From Pseudorhodobacter antarcticus (GTDB lineage: Bacteria; Pseudomonadota; Alphaproteobacteria; Rhodobacterales; Rhodobacteraceae), in assembly GCF_900110135.1 (NCBI RefSeq), contig NZ_FOCO01000004.1:90738-154737 (forward strand): 64,000 nt of DNA, given 5' to 3'. Shown here one piece after another: positions 63,649-64,000 of this stretch. Under the pieces are notes generated by a model. It was given only the letters and a program-made list of their open reading frames with translations, was not told where the DNA came from and did no database searches. Within the stretch, counting starts at the first letter, position 1; each line of letters opens with the position of its first letter. The position numbers were made by a program, and so were the translations under genes.

Positions 63649-64000
63649 GGCTCTGTTGCACAAATCCCATGAGGGATTCATCTTGTGAATCCAGCATGGT
63701 AGCTGTGTGGTATGAGTAAACCGACACCCCTCGCCTACAAGACCAGGAACTGGTCCGCCTATAACGAAGCGCTCAAGCGTCGTGGCTCGCTGACGATTTG
63801 GTTCGATCCCACCATGGCCTGGGAGGCTGCGCCGACCGGAAAACGTGGCCGACAGCCCGACTACAGTGACGCTGCGATCCAGACATGTCTGACGATGAAA
63901 GTACTGTTCGGCATGGCGCTGCGGCAGACGACGGGGTTTGTCGAGAGCCTCCTGCACCTGATCGACTTGGATTGGGCGGTGCCAAACTTCAGCACCCTGA
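63649..64000 (+). mobile_element. IS5-family insertion sequence, right part beyond the window
   Basis: The left terminal inverted repeat begins GGCTCTGTTGCACAAATC at 63649, the type found in IS5/IS903-like elements, and the transposase gene starts 63 bases inside. The insertion interrupts the AAA-type ATPase gene. The right end and target duplication are outside the window. Confidence 0.85.
63712..64000 (+). CDS. IS5 family transposase, 3' end outside the window
   Basis: ATG at 63712 opens MSKPTPLAYKTRNWSAYNEA and continues in frame to the window edge (96 codons). WFDPTMAWEAAPTGKRGRQPDYSDAAIQTCLTMK and the LFGMALRQTTGFVESLLHLIDLDW segment are the N-terminal domain of the IS5/IS1182-like DDE transposases common in this family. 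The catalytic DDE residues lie beyond the window, so activity cannot be judged. Confidence 0.92.
   Translation, partial: MSKPTPLAYKTRNWSAYNEALKRRGSLTIWFDPTMAWEAAPTGKRGRQPDYSDAAIQTCLTMKVLFGMALRQTTGFVESLLHLIDLDWAVPNFSTL

Overview
The window reads as a chromosomal segment of an alphaproteobacterium of the Rhodobacteraceae (Roseobacter type). The evidence is inferential: GC-rich coding DNA, very tight gene packing with many ATGA/GTGA start-stop overlaps, family-typical proteins (DUF2125 protein, HspQ, stand-alone ParB-like protein, serC leader element), and neighbourhoods such as serB / serC-serA, amidase-aminotransferase-ftsK-lolA and qmcA-nfeD. It is essentially housekeeping chromosome with one surface-adhesin export island and one insertion sequence cutting an AT-richer foreign gene at the right edge. 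No rRNA, tRNA or CRISPR array was found.

Layout. 0-6.4 kb: 3' part of an alpha-2-macroglobulin gene overlapping pbpC, a classic periplasmic pair. 6.5-10.6 kb: thiolase and a small ORF on the minus strand, then DUF1428, an MBL-fold hydrolase and fumarylacetoacetase in one overlapping + strand run. 10.6-17.2 kb: zapE, a TSUP permease, then the complete serine pathway (serB divergent from serC-serA, with a serC-type RNA leader and a large REP-like hairpin between serC and serA) and a metallophosphatase. 17.2-18.6 kb: MATE exporter. 18.65-26.8 kb: minus-strand type I secretion island (BapA-like Ig-repeat adhesin, TolC-like lipoprotein, ABC exporter, HlyD adaptor).

27-33 kb: nagA, a short unexplained transcription unit with an unusually long Shine-Dalgarno sequence, a VUT/QueT-type transporter, and an overlapping operon of UMF1-type MFS transporter, MepA endopeptidase and phytase-esterase-like protein, then a thioesterase and yggT. 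33-43 kb: recQ, yaaA, a four-gene operon (cnoX/ybbN, LON-domain protein, Trm112-like, tspO), an SGNH hydrolase, pmbA-cysQ and a DUF2125 protein. 43-53.5 kb: SDR and a crotonase homologue lacking its catalytic glutamates, a 60-aa protein, a UbiH-type monooxygenase, then amidase, aminotransferase, ftsK and lolA on the + strand.

53-64 kb: DUF805 protein, lytic transglycosylase lipoprotein, AEC permease, hspQ, a frameshifted glutathione S-transferase gene (4-bp tandem duplication), EamA permease, DinB protein, HU, AMP nucleosidase, a YeeZ-like dehydrogenase, the qmcA-nfeD operon, a ParB-like protein, the remnant of an AAA-type ATPase and an IS5-family element running off the window.

At larger scale, strand composition changes sign: the + strand is G-rich over about the first 12 kb whichever way genes point, and C-rich beyond about 30 kb, suggesting a replichore boundary (terminus type) or an inversion. 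A recurrent intergenic motif (TTCATCT...AAAATACCTCGGGG) occurs about six times, mostly right after stop codons.
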